Positions 1 through 9,159 of a stretch of DNA of 64,000 bases are shown one piece after another. The stretch comes from an uncultured Clostridium sp. (lineage in GTDB: Bacteria > Bacillota > Clostridia > Lachnospirales > Lachnospiraceae): assembly GCA_947178445.1 (NCBI GenBank), contig CAMWYJ010000009.1:1-64000 (forward strand), in the 5' to 3' direction. Within the stretch, counting starts at the first letter, position 1. The number at the start of each line of letters is the position of its first letter. The notes under the pieces were generated by a model. It ran no database searches. It was given only the letters and a program-made list of their open reading frames with translations, and had not been told where the DNA came from. Made by a program: the position numbers and the translations under genes.

Positions 1-131
1 TCCGACTCGTTCGCGGGCTTCTCTTCCCAGCCTTGCAACTCGTCTTCGCTTTGCTCCGACTCGTTCGCGGGCTTCTCTTCCCAGCCTTGCAACTCGTCTT
101 CGCTTTGCTTCGACTCGTTCGCGGGCTTCGC
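1..131. repeat. 54-bp tandem repeat, about 2.4 copies
   Basis: A 54-bp unit beginning TCCGACTCGTTCGCGGGCTT repeats at positions 1 and 55, and a third partial unit starts at 109 with one C-to-T change near its start. The array is cut by the window edge, so its full length is unknown. No coding frame is supported here. The unit is richer in C and G than its surroundings and contains the word CTCGTCTTCGCTTTGCT, similar in style to the rplK-rplA spacer repeats near 54.4 kb. Confidence 0.85.
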
Positions 132-136
132 CCTAT

Positions 137-201
137 GAACGGTAATACGAAAGCTGCTGCTCTTATGCCAGCATAATGCATCTGCTTTCGTATTACCGTT
201 C
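137..201. repeat. Long inverted repeat overlapping the 3' end of the DUF5716 gene
   Basis: The arm at 137-154 (GAACGGTAATACGAAAGC) is the exact reverse complement of 184-201, and the inner loop partly continues the pairing. The right arm contains the stop codon and last codons of the minus-strand gene ending at 193. It could act as a terminator-like hairpin for that gene, but there is no clear T-run. A palindromic repeat insertion that reset the C-terminus is the alternative. Confidence 0.7.
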
Positions 202-1467
202 GCACGGCTCATTGCCAACCGAAAATTCTTTCCTATATATCTTATTTGTGGTCGGGTATATTTTCCCAAAACCCACATCCCGAATAACGATGGCACCCAT
301 CCGTTCATCAAACAGCTCCACTTCTAATGAAAGCTTTGTCGTTTTAGGTGGACGTTTGGGTAGTCCATGTATCTCAATAATCTCTTTCTGAACCTTCTTT
401 GTTATCTTGTCACGATACACCATGTTAATCCGGTTAGTATCATCTAAAAACAGCGTCACTTTTCCTTTCATGTTATACCATTCCCTGCCGCCTAATGCAA
501 TGAGCTGAAAATAATTTCTTGCATCGGTATCGCCTATATTTACACCTATATCAAAAGGAATACTTCCTTCTGTACAAAGAATGCAGTCCTTTCCTGTCTC
601 ATAGGCGCCAAGCCTTGCATGATAGCAGGCACCCTTTGTATATAAGTTCTGCCCCATGAAAACACGTCTGCCATCGCAGACAACTTTCTTCGATTCCTCA
701 ATCCAGTTATCATTAAAACCGGGTCCTGTCAAATATACCGTAGAAATATATGTCTCCTTCATTTTCACCCTGCCAAGCTCTGCAAAATGCCGGTCTAGTT
801 CCTCAACATCTCCAAACAGCATAGAATAACTCATCTCTTCCTTCATATCCTGCCGGCTTAAATAGTATATCCATGTATTTCCCTGATGCTTTCTGTCAAT
901 CCGGTAATACTCCATTCCCTCAAATCCATATTCAAACATTGCTACACTGTTATTGCGGAGCCTCTCATCCTGGTTCATTACATACTGGAAAAACGCATTC
1001 TCATGACTCATAATATAAAACTGCTCATCTGACAGAGAAAATGATTCTTTTAGTTTTTGAAGCACTGCATACACCTTTTCATGATACTGCTCTATCGTGA
1101 TCGTAAGTCCGCTAAGCTTATACTCTTCAGACCGGGACAAAAACTCATTTATATGTATCTCTAAAAGCAGCAGCAGCAGTTCCTCCGGTGCATATACATT
1201 ATCATTCACAATCGTGGAAACATCTGAATCAATACTACCTAAAACGTCTTCAACCATTACTCCTTCTGTCTTAAACCGAATGGTACTGACACTGTTGCCC
1301 ACATACCACCTCTCCTCCTCTAAAGAATAAAACATCACATTCGGAAGCTGATACGTCTCCATATTATTCAATTGGAAAATGGACTCCGGCTCCTGCTTAT
1401 CCTCTCTGTAATAACTCATCTGAATATTCTTTTTACACAGATCCAGTCCTAAGTATATCTCTTTCAT
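193..1467 (-). CDS. DUF5716 family protein, actin/Hsp70-like fold suspected
   Basis: 424 residues. I recognise it as the DUF5716 type that accompanies DUF5717 in Lachnospiraceae; the biochemical role is not known to me. The N-terminus (residues 5-20, GLDLCKKNIQMSYY) resembles the phosphate-1 loop of actin/Hsp70-type ATPases, and a second glycine-containing strand (VAMFEYGFEGMEYY, near residue 180) could be the phosphate-2 counterpart. That fold assignment is inference. There is no signal peptide or membrane helix, so it is probably cytoplasmic. The start is preceded by AGTAGGG. It lies 9 bp downstream of the 1190-residue partner, so the two are surely co-transcribed. The last residues are encoded inside an inverted repeat and may not be ancestral. 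Confidence 0.7.
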   Translation of the reverse strand: MKEIYLGLDLCKKNIQMSYYREDKQEPESIFQLNNMETYQLPNVMFYSLEEERWYVGNSVSTIRFKTEGVMVEDVLGSIDSDVSTIVNDNVYAPEELLLLLLEIHINEFLSRSEEYKLSGLTITIEQYHEKVYAVLQKLKESFSLSDEQFYIMSHENAFFQYVMNQDERLRNNSVAMFEYGFEGMEYYRIDRKHQGNTWIYYLSRQDMKEEMSYSMLFGDVEELDRHFAELGRVKMKETYISTVYLTGPGFNDNWIEESKKVVCDGRRVFMGQNLYTKGACYHARLGAYETGKDCILCTEGSIPFDIGVNIGDTDARNYFQLIALGGREWYNMKGKVTLFLDDTNRINMVYRDKITKKVQKEIIEIHGLPKRPPKTTKLSLEVELFDERMGAIVIRDVGFGKIYPTTNKIYRKEFSVGNEPCER

Positions 1468-1476
1468 ATGCGTTCC

Positions 1477-4400
1477 CTACTCTATAATTTCTAAATTCTC
1501 CTCTATAATGGCAGCTAATTTCAGATATCTGTCAATTTTGTTGATTAGCATCTGATTTTCCCCAATCTCCTGGTTTAGCAGCATGGAATTGAGCATCTCA
1601 AACCGGTTTTCATATTCCTCTGCCTCGCCCTTTGCCTTCATTGCCTCGCTCTCATATACCTTCGTGTGTTCTGCATTTTCCGCATCCATTTCATAGAGAA
1701 GATTCTCTCCGTGGAACAATACAAATTCTTTCATATAATAACCAGGCAGTACCTCCATCATTCTTGCCTGCTTGCTGCATTCCGATTTCTCCACACCAGT
1801 CTGGATGCCATAACGGAAGGACAAATGCCTGCCCGCTTTTTGCTTTGTAACCACATAGGTCATTAAAAACAGATCCTTTGGTAATTTCACATAGCGTTTA
1901 AAGCTTCTGAAAAACGGTAATAAAATACCACGCTTTATAAAATACTCTAACTGCTGCTTTACCCATTCCACCTCTTCCGAATCCAGTTTTACTTTCCTGC
2001 TGTAATAAAGAAGCTGGGCTGCGAACAACACATCACCTGAAAGTCCTTCTGTAACCATCTGTCTGTAAAGTGCAGTAAAAAATGTCTCTGGCATCTCCAC
2101 ATCCTCCACAAGATATGCAAAACATGCACGTTTGAAAAATGCCTTCATCACCATACCCCGGCGTTTCTTATCCGCATATTCTGCAAACACCCGGAACACA
2201 TCTGGATTCCACTGTTCAATATATAAGGTCTGACAGATAATATTTTCCTCTAAAAGCTCTAACCTCGCCAGTCTTTTATTCGCACGCTTCCACAGCTTCA
2301 ACATATTCTTCACGCCACTCTGGTAATAGTCCACCAGATAGGCAAGAATACTTGGTGTCTCCTGTCCCGCACGGTAGAGATAGACTGCCACTGCAATCAA
2401 TTCCTCCTCCAATGCATACTGGGAATATTCCTTCATCCGCTCTGTCAAACGGATAAGTCCACCCGTTTCTACACCCTGGAATCCAAACCGTTTCACTGCC
2501 TCATAGGCCTTTTCATAGTAATCACATTCTAACAGATAATTAACAAACTCACTTCCTACCTTTGGATCCACATAATCCATATCCACACGTGTCAAATAGC
2601 TTCTTAAGATATCGGTGTCTAAATGCTCATGATAATATTTTACAATACCATAAATTGCCTGTTGTTTTGTCTCTTCACTAATCTCCTTAAACCCCAACAG
2701 GTCTCTTGCAATATTTACTTCCTTTGCCTTCTTCGCATCAAAGGCACCTAATGCATCATACTGATACAGCACATAGCGGTAATCATCCGCTGCATAATGG
2801 GAAAGAAGCTCCATATACTCCCCTTCATTTACAAGTTTCTGCAGCTTGTATGGAACCGTGCTGACAAAACGGTTCTGATCTTTATCCACAAGGGATACCA
2901 CGGCTGACTCTGTAATCATGTCAAGATATGCCACATGGTTTACCACAGGATAAACCGTCTCTGCCGCTAACTCTCTATGTGACACCACAACCGCCACAAT
3001 ATTCTCATTGGTGACCGTTAATTTGCGCTTAAAGATAACCTTCGTAAGACTGCCTGCAAAGCCCGGCCTCACGGTCTGTGGTTTTAAAAATTCACTATAC
3101 AGTACACTCAGGTCATCCGATATATCACCCTTTACAATCTGCCCTTCCATAAAGGCTTCCATATTGGGCAGATACTCCTCATACTGGGCAAGATACTGTC
3201 TTTTATTTACCACCACATTTGCATATAGATATGCATAGTCACGTTCGGAGAGAGAACTCTTATAATTAAAATATCTGAGGACGGAATCCGGAATCAAATC
3301 ATACCGGCTCTTATCCATGCTATAAAGAAAATGCTCCTGTATTCCTACCAGTTTATAGCCGCACTTAATACCCTCTAAATAGTACGGATAGAATCTGTTC
3401 TCTGTTCTTCCTCCCTTTAAGAGCAAACCGCATATAATCTTAATAATTTCCGGTTTCTTTGTCACTTCATATATCATTCTAAGCAGATCAAACACCTGCG
3501 GACGAAATTCTTTTTCCCGGGCTGCCAGTTGCAGAAATTCCTCCTGCACTTCACCGGACAAATAACGGTTTTTAAGACCAAACCGGATTGCCGAAATCTC
3601 TACCTCTGAAAGCTTACGGAGCAGTAATGGCTCTGCATTAATCAGATCACAAATCTCAATGGCAAGAACCGGACTGTTATAGCCCCCTATCATAAGTCCT
3701 TCAATCTGGGAATACATCCACTGCTTATCCTTCTGGTACCGCTCATCTAAATATAGCAATAGCCAGAAATAAAACAGTTTATCCTCTTCCTTGGAGAGCG
3801 CTTCTTCAATGACTTCACAGGCACTTACCACCTGTCTTACCTCACCGGAAAGCAATGCTTTCAGATAGAGATAGTAGCAGTGTTCCCGCCTGCCCTCCAT
3901 CGCCCTGTCCATATCTGCCTCCATACGCCGGATTTCTTCTCTTGCAATATCCATCTTTCCTGCAAGAATACTCATATGCAAAAGCCCTAATTTATAAATT
4001 CCCGTCTCCGGTTCATAGGAAATGAGTGTATTGAGACAGCGTCTTGTCTTTTCGATAAACTGTTCTAAAGAAAGAAGACCTGTGCGATAGTCCAGATAAT
4101 TATGTATAAGTGCTGCTATCTCCAGTTTCCTAAGCCGTCTGTCATGGTCCTTATGAACTAAAATCCTTGATGCTTCCTCAGGCTTTTTTATCACGATCTC
4201 CACAAAAACTGTCTGATAGGTACTCTCTAATATAATATGTCCGGTCTGCATCTCATTTTCATCCATAAATTCCGGATCCAGTGTATAGCCCACCACCCCA
4301 CTGTCACCTGCAAAATCCAGACTGCAGATTGTTTCCTTATGTACAGTAATAAACTTCACATCACTGCGCACTTTCATATTACAATAGCCCCATGTATTTT

Positions 4401-5049
4401 TATGAAGCACAAGCTCATGTTCCTCCCGCATTTTTGGGAATCCAAACTGAAACCGGTTATGCTCCACCTGCAGAGTCAGGGCACGTTTTTTATGAATGTA
4501 TACTAAAAACTCTTCCAAAGCCAGATTCTTATTAAGAGAATCCTTCAAAGACTGGTAAACGGTCACATACTCTGACCGATTTGCAAGAATCGTCCTCACA
4601 AACTCGTCCGAATAAAAAATGGAAAGTGCCTTCTCCCAATCCTCTTCCGCCAAAGCGCTGAACTTCATCAAATCCTCTAATGCAACACCATTCACATCAA
4701 TAAATGGTGCCACAACCTCTATATTATATGGAATATCTTTTTCCATTCCGTTGCCAATCACATGGATATTCCCCTCGTAAACCGCACCACGTTTTTTTCC
4801 TGTGGCATCAAAAGTATACCGGATTTCCCCCCTTTTTCCCACCAGGCTATGATCTTCCAGATGCAGCAAATAAGCATCGTCATATACCATCATTTTCATA
4901 GCCACATCATTACCTGATGTAACCATAATACTGCCTGTATAAACGCTGCCTGCCTCAATTTTTAATTGTAAGTAGCTTTTTGAAAACTTTACTTCCGGAT
5001 ACTCCACATAAAAGTCACCCTTGGCATACTGTTCAACCTTACTCTTCAT
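1477..5049 (-). CDS. DUF5717 family large protein
   Basis: About 1190 residues, matching what I know of DUF5717 proteins found beside DUF5716. The upstream GTG at 5067 is possible, but the ATG at 5049 (MKSKVEQYAKG) has CTGGAG five bases before it and is preferred. The first 300 residues are beta-rich (several strand-like segments such as VKFSKSYLQLKIEAGSVY). The remainder is helical with repeated hydrophobic/acidic helices resembling TPR-like solenoids (for example residues 330-560). The last 60 residues look like a coiled coil (ENRFEMLNSMLLNQEIGENQ). There is no signal peptide or transmembrane segment. With its actin-fold-like partner it may form a cytosolic scaffold or chaperone complex; this is speculation. 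Confidence 0.7.
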   Translation of the reverse strand: MKSKVEQYAKGDFYVEYPEVKFSKSYLQLKIEAGSVYTGSIMVTSGNDVAMKMMVYDDAYLLHLEDHSLVGKRGEIRYTFDATGKKRGAVYEGNIHVIGNGMEKDIPYNIEVVAPFIDVNGVALEDLMKFSALAEEDWEKALSIFYSDEFVRTILANRSEYVTVYQSLKDSLNKNLALEEFLVYIHKKRALTLQVEHNRFQFGFPKMREEHELVLHKNTWGYCNMKVRSDVKFITVHKETICSLDFAGDSGVVGYTLDPEFMDENEMQTGHIILESTYQTVFVEIVIKKPEEASRILVHKDHDRRLRKLEIAALIHNYLDYRTGLLSLEQFIEKTRRCLNTLISYEPETGIYKLGLLHMSILAGKMDIAREEIRRMEADMDRAMEGRREHCYYLYLKALLSGEVRQVVSACEVIEEALSKEEDKLFYFWLLLYLDERYQKDKQWMYSQIEGLMIGGYNSPVLAIEICDLINAEPLLLRKLSEVEISAIRFGLKNRYLSGEVQEEFLQLAAREKEFRPQVFDLLRMIYEVTKKPEIIKIICGLLLKGGRTENRFYPYYLEGIKCGYKLVGIQEHFLYSMDKSRYDLIPDSVLRYFNYKSSLSERDYAYLYANVVVNKRQYLAQYEEYLPNMEAFMEGQIVKGDISDDLSVLYSEFLKPQTVRPGFAGSLTKVIFKRKLTVTNENIVAVVVSHRELAAETVYPVVNHVAYLDMITESAVVSLVDKDQNRFVSTVPYKLQKLVNEGEYMELLSHYAADDYRYVLYQYDALGAFDAKKAKEVNIARDLLGFKEISEETKQQAIYGIVKYYHEHLDTDILRSYLTRVDMDYVDPKVGSEFVNYLLECDYYEKAYEAVKRFGFQGVETGGLIRLTERMKEYSQYALEEELIAVAVYLYRAGQETPSILAYLVDYYQSGVKNMLKLWKRANKRLARLELLEENIICQTLYIEQWNPDVFRVFAEYADKKRRGMVMKAFFKRACFAYLVEDVEMPETFFTALYRQMVTEGLSGDVLFAAQLLYYSRKVKLDSEEVEWVKQQLEYFIKRGILLPFFRSFKRYVKLPKDLFLMTYVVTKQKAGRHLSFRYGIQTGVEKSECSKQARMMEVLPGYYMKEFVLFHGENLLYEMDAENAEHTKVYESEAMKAKGEAEEYENRFEMLNSMLLNQEIGENQMLINKIDRYLKLAAIIEENLEIIE

Positions 5050-5143
5050 ATGTACTCCAGTCCACACTTCAGGGGTTAGCCGCCTGACCTATTATTTATG
5101 GCATTATCTTCTATTATGAATCTGCCATATTCTTATTAATGTC

Positions 5144-5173
5144 TTGATAGATTCCCACATCCAATGCTATAAT
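5144..5173 (+). promoter_or_regulatory. Sigma-A type promoter for the aminotransferase gene
   Basis: TTGATA at 5144-5149 and a perfect TATAAT at 5168-5173 are separated by 18 bp. This would give a leader of about 135 nt before the gene at 5317. The spacer 5068-5292 must also hold the promoter of the divergent DUF5717 operon, which I could not place. Confidence 0.6.
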
Positions 5174-5316
5174 GGAACTGGAACATCAAAACAAAAAGAT
5201 AAGTACATTATAGCAAATTTTCTTTCACATTGAAAGACTAATGTTCTTTTTCATATTGTCAGATGTTACTATAAAACCCTATTATAAATGCTATGAAAAA
5301 GAAAGAAGGTATCGTT

Positions 5317-6408
5317 ATGGTAATTGCAGATGAAGCCTTTCACGGCAGTGATCTGGAAAATATTGCTGCCCGTTATGATATAAATGTTCAAAATATTGTT
5401 CCTTTTGCATCCAATGTAAATCCCTTAGGTATTTCACCAATGGCACGCCAGGCACTCATTGATAACATAGATGCAATCAAGACATACCCGGACCGGAATT
5501 ATGTATCCTTAAAAAACGCTATTTCCAAATATTGTAAAACCGAACCGGATAAATTGATACTCGGCAACGGAACCTCTGAACTAATCAGTCTGACACTTAA
5601 GACAATCAGACCTGCAAAGACGATTGTCATAGGACCGACCTACTCAGAATATGGCAGATCTGCCGTTGCAGCGGGAAGCGAAATTGAGTGTTATATGCTG
5701 AAAAATTTAGATGACTTCGAATTGGATGTGGAAACATTTTTAAAAACATTGCAATCCAATATCGATTTGCTCATAATCTGTAACCCCAATAATCCAACAG
5801 GGAAGGCAGTCGGCATGGAAGACATGGAACAGATTGTAAAACAGTGTGCCAAGCTTCATATCACCGTGATGGTAGATGAGACCTATGTGGAATTTGTAAA
5901 GGACGTGAACCAGGTTTCTTCCGTATCGCTGACCGAAAATTATGACAATCTGATTGTCCTGCGCGGAGTTTCTAAATTCTTTGCCTCCCCAGGATTACGA
6001 CTTGGATATGCAGTCACCAGCAATTCCGCCTTTTTAGAGGCCGCAAACAATGATAAAATTCCGTGGAATATTAATTCCTATGCCTCTGTTGCCGGTGTCA
6101 TGTTTGAGGACGAGCATTATATTAACCTGACAAAAAGCTTAATTCAGACCGAGCGCAACTTAATCTACTCTGCCTTGTCTCCAAGAAAGACAATCAAGGT
6201 ATTCAAGCCCGATGCAAACTTTATTTTAATCAAACTGCTAAAAGAAAACCTGACTGCAGATCAGGTATTTGAGCACTGTATCAAGAAAGGACTCATGATC
6301 CGGGATTGTACCGACTATGAAGGTCTGGGAAACAAATACATCCGTTTCTGTTTCATGAGACCGGAACAAAACGATGATGTGGTAAACACAATTTTGGAAA
6401 TTGTGTAA
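5317..6408 (+). CDS. Pyridoxal-phosphate aminotransferase, HisC/CobD-like
   Basis: Class I/II fold aminotransferase, 363 residues from the ATG at 5317, which has GAAAGAAGG seven bases upstream. An in-frame ATG at 5293 has no ribosome site. Visible motifs: NPNNPTG, DETYVEF (cofactor-ring Asp), and the Schiff-base lysine in RGVSKFFASPGLRLGYA (about residue 220). The overall pattern is that of histidinol-phosphate aminotransferase and the related threonine-phosphate decarboxylase CobD. No histidine or cobamide biosynthesis genes are adjacent, so substrate cannot be assigned from context. It is probably transcribed on its own from the promoter at 5144-5173. Confidence 0.85.
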   Translation: MVIADEAFHGSDLENIAARYDINVQNIVPFASNVNPLGISPMARQALIDNIDAIKTYPDRNYVSLKNAISKYCKTEPDKLILGNGTSELISLTLKTIRPAKTIVIGPTYSEYGRSAVAAGSEIECYMLKNLDDFELDVETFLKTLQSNIDLLIICNPNNPTGKAVGMEDMEQIVKQCAKLHITVMVDETYVEFVKDVNQVSSVSLTENYDNLIVLRGVSKFFASPGLRLGYAVTSNSAFLEAANNDKIPWNINSYASVAGVMFEDEHYINLTKSLIQTERNLIYSALSPRKTIKVFKPDANFILIKLLKENLTADQVFEHCIKKGLMIRDCTDYEGLGNKYIRFCFMRPEQNDDVVNTILEIV

Positions 6409-6496
6409 GTGATACAAGATTTTCACCCGCATTTCATATGCAGCCATTAAGGTATTTTAATCATGCACTATCACGTTCGAAAGGAGTATACCACAT

Positions 6497-8404
6497 ATGA
6501 AAATAAGAAAAACATATCCTGTTAATATCATATTTTTTACATTTCTCCTCACTATTTCCCTGGCAATGGGAACCTGCATTATTGCGCATGCAAAAAGCCA
6601 GGATCCCGGTGAAGGACGTTTATCCGGAAAATATATTCCAGATGGATTTTATGATACCGAAGACAATAAGGAACTGCCATCTTATGGAATCAGCCGCTAT
6701 GGAAGTTCGCAATCTGTAAGCCCTTATACAAAAAAGACCTATACACATCAGGATGTTTTTGACGGGCGCATCATCTCGCACGGAATTGATGTCAGCCAGT
6801 GGCAGGGTAAAATCGACTGGAACAAGGTAAAAGCAAGCGGTATTGACTATGCATTTATCCGGGTTGGATTCCGTGGATGGGGCTCGGTCGGAACATTGGA
6901 TTCCACTACAATGGATTCCTATTATGAGACAAACATGAAAGAAGCAACAGCCGCCGGAATTAAAGTCGGTATTTATATTTTCTCACAGGCAATCACAACG
7001 GCTGAAGCCGAGGAGGAAGCCCAGTATATCCTTGACCGTATTGGAACCTATGATATTTCCATGCCTTTGATCATGGACTACGAATATGCATCTGACTCCC
7101 CAACAGGCGGCCGTATCAAGACAGCCAAATTGTCAAAAGCAAATGCCACAAAAATCTGTATGGCGTTTTGTGATGCCATTTCAAATGCCGGCTATACTCC
7201 AATGGTATATGCCAATAAGAGTATGTTAGAAAGCCAGTTAAACCCAGAAAGCCTGGTCGAAAAAGGCTACCGGATCTGGCTTGCAAACTATGTGAATTAT
7301 GATTCTAAGGGAAAAGAGACTCTGAACAAAAAAGGAACCAGTTATGCGGGCACCTATGATTTCTGGCAGTACAGCAGTTTAGGGAAAGTAGACGGCATTT
7401 CCGGTTCAGTAGATATGAACTTTTACTATGTTCAGGATGGGGATAATTTTGTTCAGGATGCCATTCCGGTCACTGCAACTTCCATATCTGCCATCCCAGA
7501 CCAGGCATATACAGGAGGAAACCTCAAACCACAGCCAGTCATCACTTATGACGGTGCGCCTCTTACATTAAACAGTGACTATAAAATAACCTACAGCAAC
7601 AACAAAAAAATCGGAAAAGCAACTGCAAAGATTACAGGTACCGGAAAATTCAAAGGTGTAAAATCCGTTTCCTTTAAGATTGTTCCAAGTACCGTTACCG
7701 GTTTGAAAGCCAAAAAGAGAGCAACCAATTACATTACCTTTTCATGGAAGAAAAACACAAGCGGCTCCGGCTATCAGATTTACCGTTCCACAGCGCTGAA
7801 CGGAACCTACAAAAAAATTAAGACTATCAGTAAGAACAGCACTACCTCCTATAAGGATACAAAACGCACTGCAGGCCAGTGTTATTACTATAAAATCCGC
7901 AGCTATAAGAAGGTTGGCAGCACCACCTACTATGGTGCTTTTTCAGGAGTAAAAGCCATTTACACAAAGATAAGCTATACGAGAAATGCAGTTGTGAAGG
8001 GGGACACGGCGAATCTTTATACTGCTGCCAGTGATACCTCAGATATCCTTTTTGCACCTGCCAAAAATCAGGTCCTGCCTGTCACTTACTACACATTGGA
8101 CGAAAAAGGCAAGGGCTGGTACTATGTAACCTGTAAGACAAACGAAGCATCCTATAAAGGCTTCATTCCTGCTTCAAAGGTAACAATCACCCAGGTTGGA
8201 AAGGTGGTAAAGACAAGTACGGTAAATGTCAGAAAATCCTACTCCATCCAATCTAAAAAATTAACTACACTGAAGAAAAATAAGAAAGTAACCATATTAT
8301 CCACGAAAAAGAAACACGGTGTCACATGGTATAAGGTTACCTTCAAAAAAGGAAAGAAATCATATACAGGTTGGATTTCAGCTCCATATATTAAAGTTTT
8401 GTAA
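6497..8404 (+). CDS. Secreted GH25 lysozyme with Ig-like, Fn3 and SH3-like domains
   Basis: 635 residues. A signal peptide (hydrophobic stretch at residues 10-30, ending AHA) directs export. Residues about 93-315 form a glycoside hydrolase family 25 muramidase: HGIDVSQWQGKIDW supplies the first catalytic Asp and PLIMDYEY the Asp/Glu pair. It is followed by an Ig-like module (TSISAIPDQAYTGG onward), a fibronectin type III-like domain (residues about 395-485), and two SH3b-type wall-binding repeats at the C-terminus (STVNVRKSYSIQSKKL). Expected role: cleaving peptidoglycan during remodelling or against competitors. Ribosome site AAAGGAG is ten bases from the ATG. No phage genes are nearby, so it is not obviously an endolysin. 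Confidence 0.88.
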   Translation: MKIRKTYPVNIIFFTFLLTISLAMGTCIIAHAKSQDPGEGRLSGKYIPDGFYDTEDNKELPSYGISRYGSSQSVSPYTKKTYTHQDVFDGRIISHGIDVSQWQGKIDWNKVKASGIDYAFIRVGFRGWGSVGTLDSTTMDSYYETNMKEATAAGIKVGIYIFSQAITTAEAEEEAQYILDRIGTYDISMPLIMDYEYASDSPTGGRIKTAKLSKANATKICMAFCDAISNAGYTPMVYANKSMLESQLNPESLVEKGYRIWLANYVNYDSKGKETLNKKGTSYAGTYDFWQYSSLGKVDGISGSVDMNFYYVQDGDNFVQDAIPVTATSISAIPDQAYTGGNLKPQPVITYDGAPLTLNSDYKITYSNNKKIGKATAKITGTGKFKGVKSVSFKIVPSTVTGLKAKKRATNYITFSWKKNTSGSGYQIYRSTALNGTYKKIKTISKNSTTSYKDTKRTAGQCYYYKIRSYKKVGSTTYYGAFSGVKAIYTKISYTRNAVVKGDTANLYTAASDTSDILFAPAKNQVLPVTYYTLDEKGKGWYYVTCKTNEASYKGFIPASKVTITQVGKVVKTSTVNVRKSYSIQSKKLTTLKKNKKVTILSTKKKHGVTWYKVTFKKGKKSYTGWISAPYIKVL

Positions 8405-8447
8405 CGATTTAAAGTGCTTATTTTTCACAAATTACAGGATTTTTGGG

Positions 8448-8476
8448 TTGACTTTCCTACCACGTTAGGCTACAAT
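8448..8476 (+). promoter_or_regulatory. Promoter of the thrS T-box transcript
   Basis: TTGACT at 8448-8453 and TACAAT at 8471-8476 have an ideal 17-bp spacer. It lies just upstream of the T-box leader. Confidence 0.65.
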
Positions 8477-8483
8477 CGGATTT

Positions 8484-8777
8484 AGATTCGAATATGATAT
8501 GCAATGACGAGGACAGTAGATTTCGGATTGATTTCCAGAGAGGGCTTTACAGGCTGGAAGAAGCCCATTTCAACCTTAATTGAACACCACCTCCGAGCAG
8601 CCGTTAATACCGGCCGGTGACTCCGATATCGTCACAATGAAGTGCCTGTTACACAGAGTATTTCAAAATTGTTCTCCTTAAGAGCAGCTTTGTTTACTTT
8701 CTTGTAGCTGGAACTGGGGTGGAACCGCGAATGAATTATCGTCCCTGGCAAATAATAAGTTTGCCAGGGATTTTTTT
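8484..8777 (+). promoter_or_regulatory. T-box riboswitch, threonine specifier
   Basis: Conserved T-box parts appear in order: the leader start GACGAGGACAGTAG (8507 onward), AGAGAGG near 8538, a GAAC-ACC-ACC-TCCGAGC specifier loop (ACC codons at 8586-8591, both registers reading Thr), the antiterminator bulge GGGGTGGAACCGCG at 8716-8729, and an intrinsic terminator (TCCCTGGCAAA/TTTGCCAGGGA, 8742-8770, then seven T). Uncharged tRNA-Thr should pair with the specifier and the bulge and allow read-through into the small membrane protein and thrS. The Thr specifier agrees with the downstream synthetase. Confidence 0.93.
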
Positions 8778-8863
8778 GTGCAAAGCCTATCATAATCAGA
8801 AAAATAGATGATTGACGTGTTATATTTCACAATCATCTAATCAAAATTAAAGGAGGATACAAT

Positions 8864-9097
8864 ATGAATATTTTTAAGACCGTATGCGACACTGTGACAG
8901 ATGCAAAGGATTATGTAGTGGACTATTTTACAGAGGATACCACAACAACGCGTAAGAAAATACTTATGTTGGGGACCATTTGTACTCTGGTTGGAATTGT
9001 GGTCGGTTTTATCTTTTCTCCAATCAAAAAAGGAATTTACATTAATATCAGTAATAATAACAGCAACAATGGCATGTCACCAGAGGATGAGGATTAA
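8864..9097 (+). CDS. Small single-pass membrane protein in the thrS operon
   Basis: 77 residues; I do not recognise the family. One hydrophobic helix (KILMLGTICTLVGIVVGFIF, residues 32-51) is preceded by an acidic/Thr-rich N-terminal half and followed by a polar Asn-rich tail ending SPEDED. It resembles small YtxH-like or phage-shock-type membrane proteins in layout only. Translation should be strong: AAAGGAGG six bases before ATG. It lies 86 bp after the T-box terminator and 62 bp before thrS, with no terminator between, so its expression is expected to rise on threonine starvation. Confidence 0.8.
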   Translation: MNIFKTVCDTVTDAKDYVVDYFTEDTTTTRKKILMLGTICTLVGIVVGFIFSPIKKGIYINISNNNSNNGMSPEDED

Positions 9098-9159
9098 CTC
9101 TCTGCAAAAAGGTCAAAACCGTTGACGTTATATTTTAATAAAAACAAGGAGATGGAACA

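Noticed and set aside
1..131. CRISPR array
   Set aside because: The 54-bp units follow one another without spacers, so it is a plain tandem repeat.
6497..8404. GH25 lysozyme as a prophage endolysin
   Set aside because: It has a signal peptide and no holin, capsid or integrase genes nearby.
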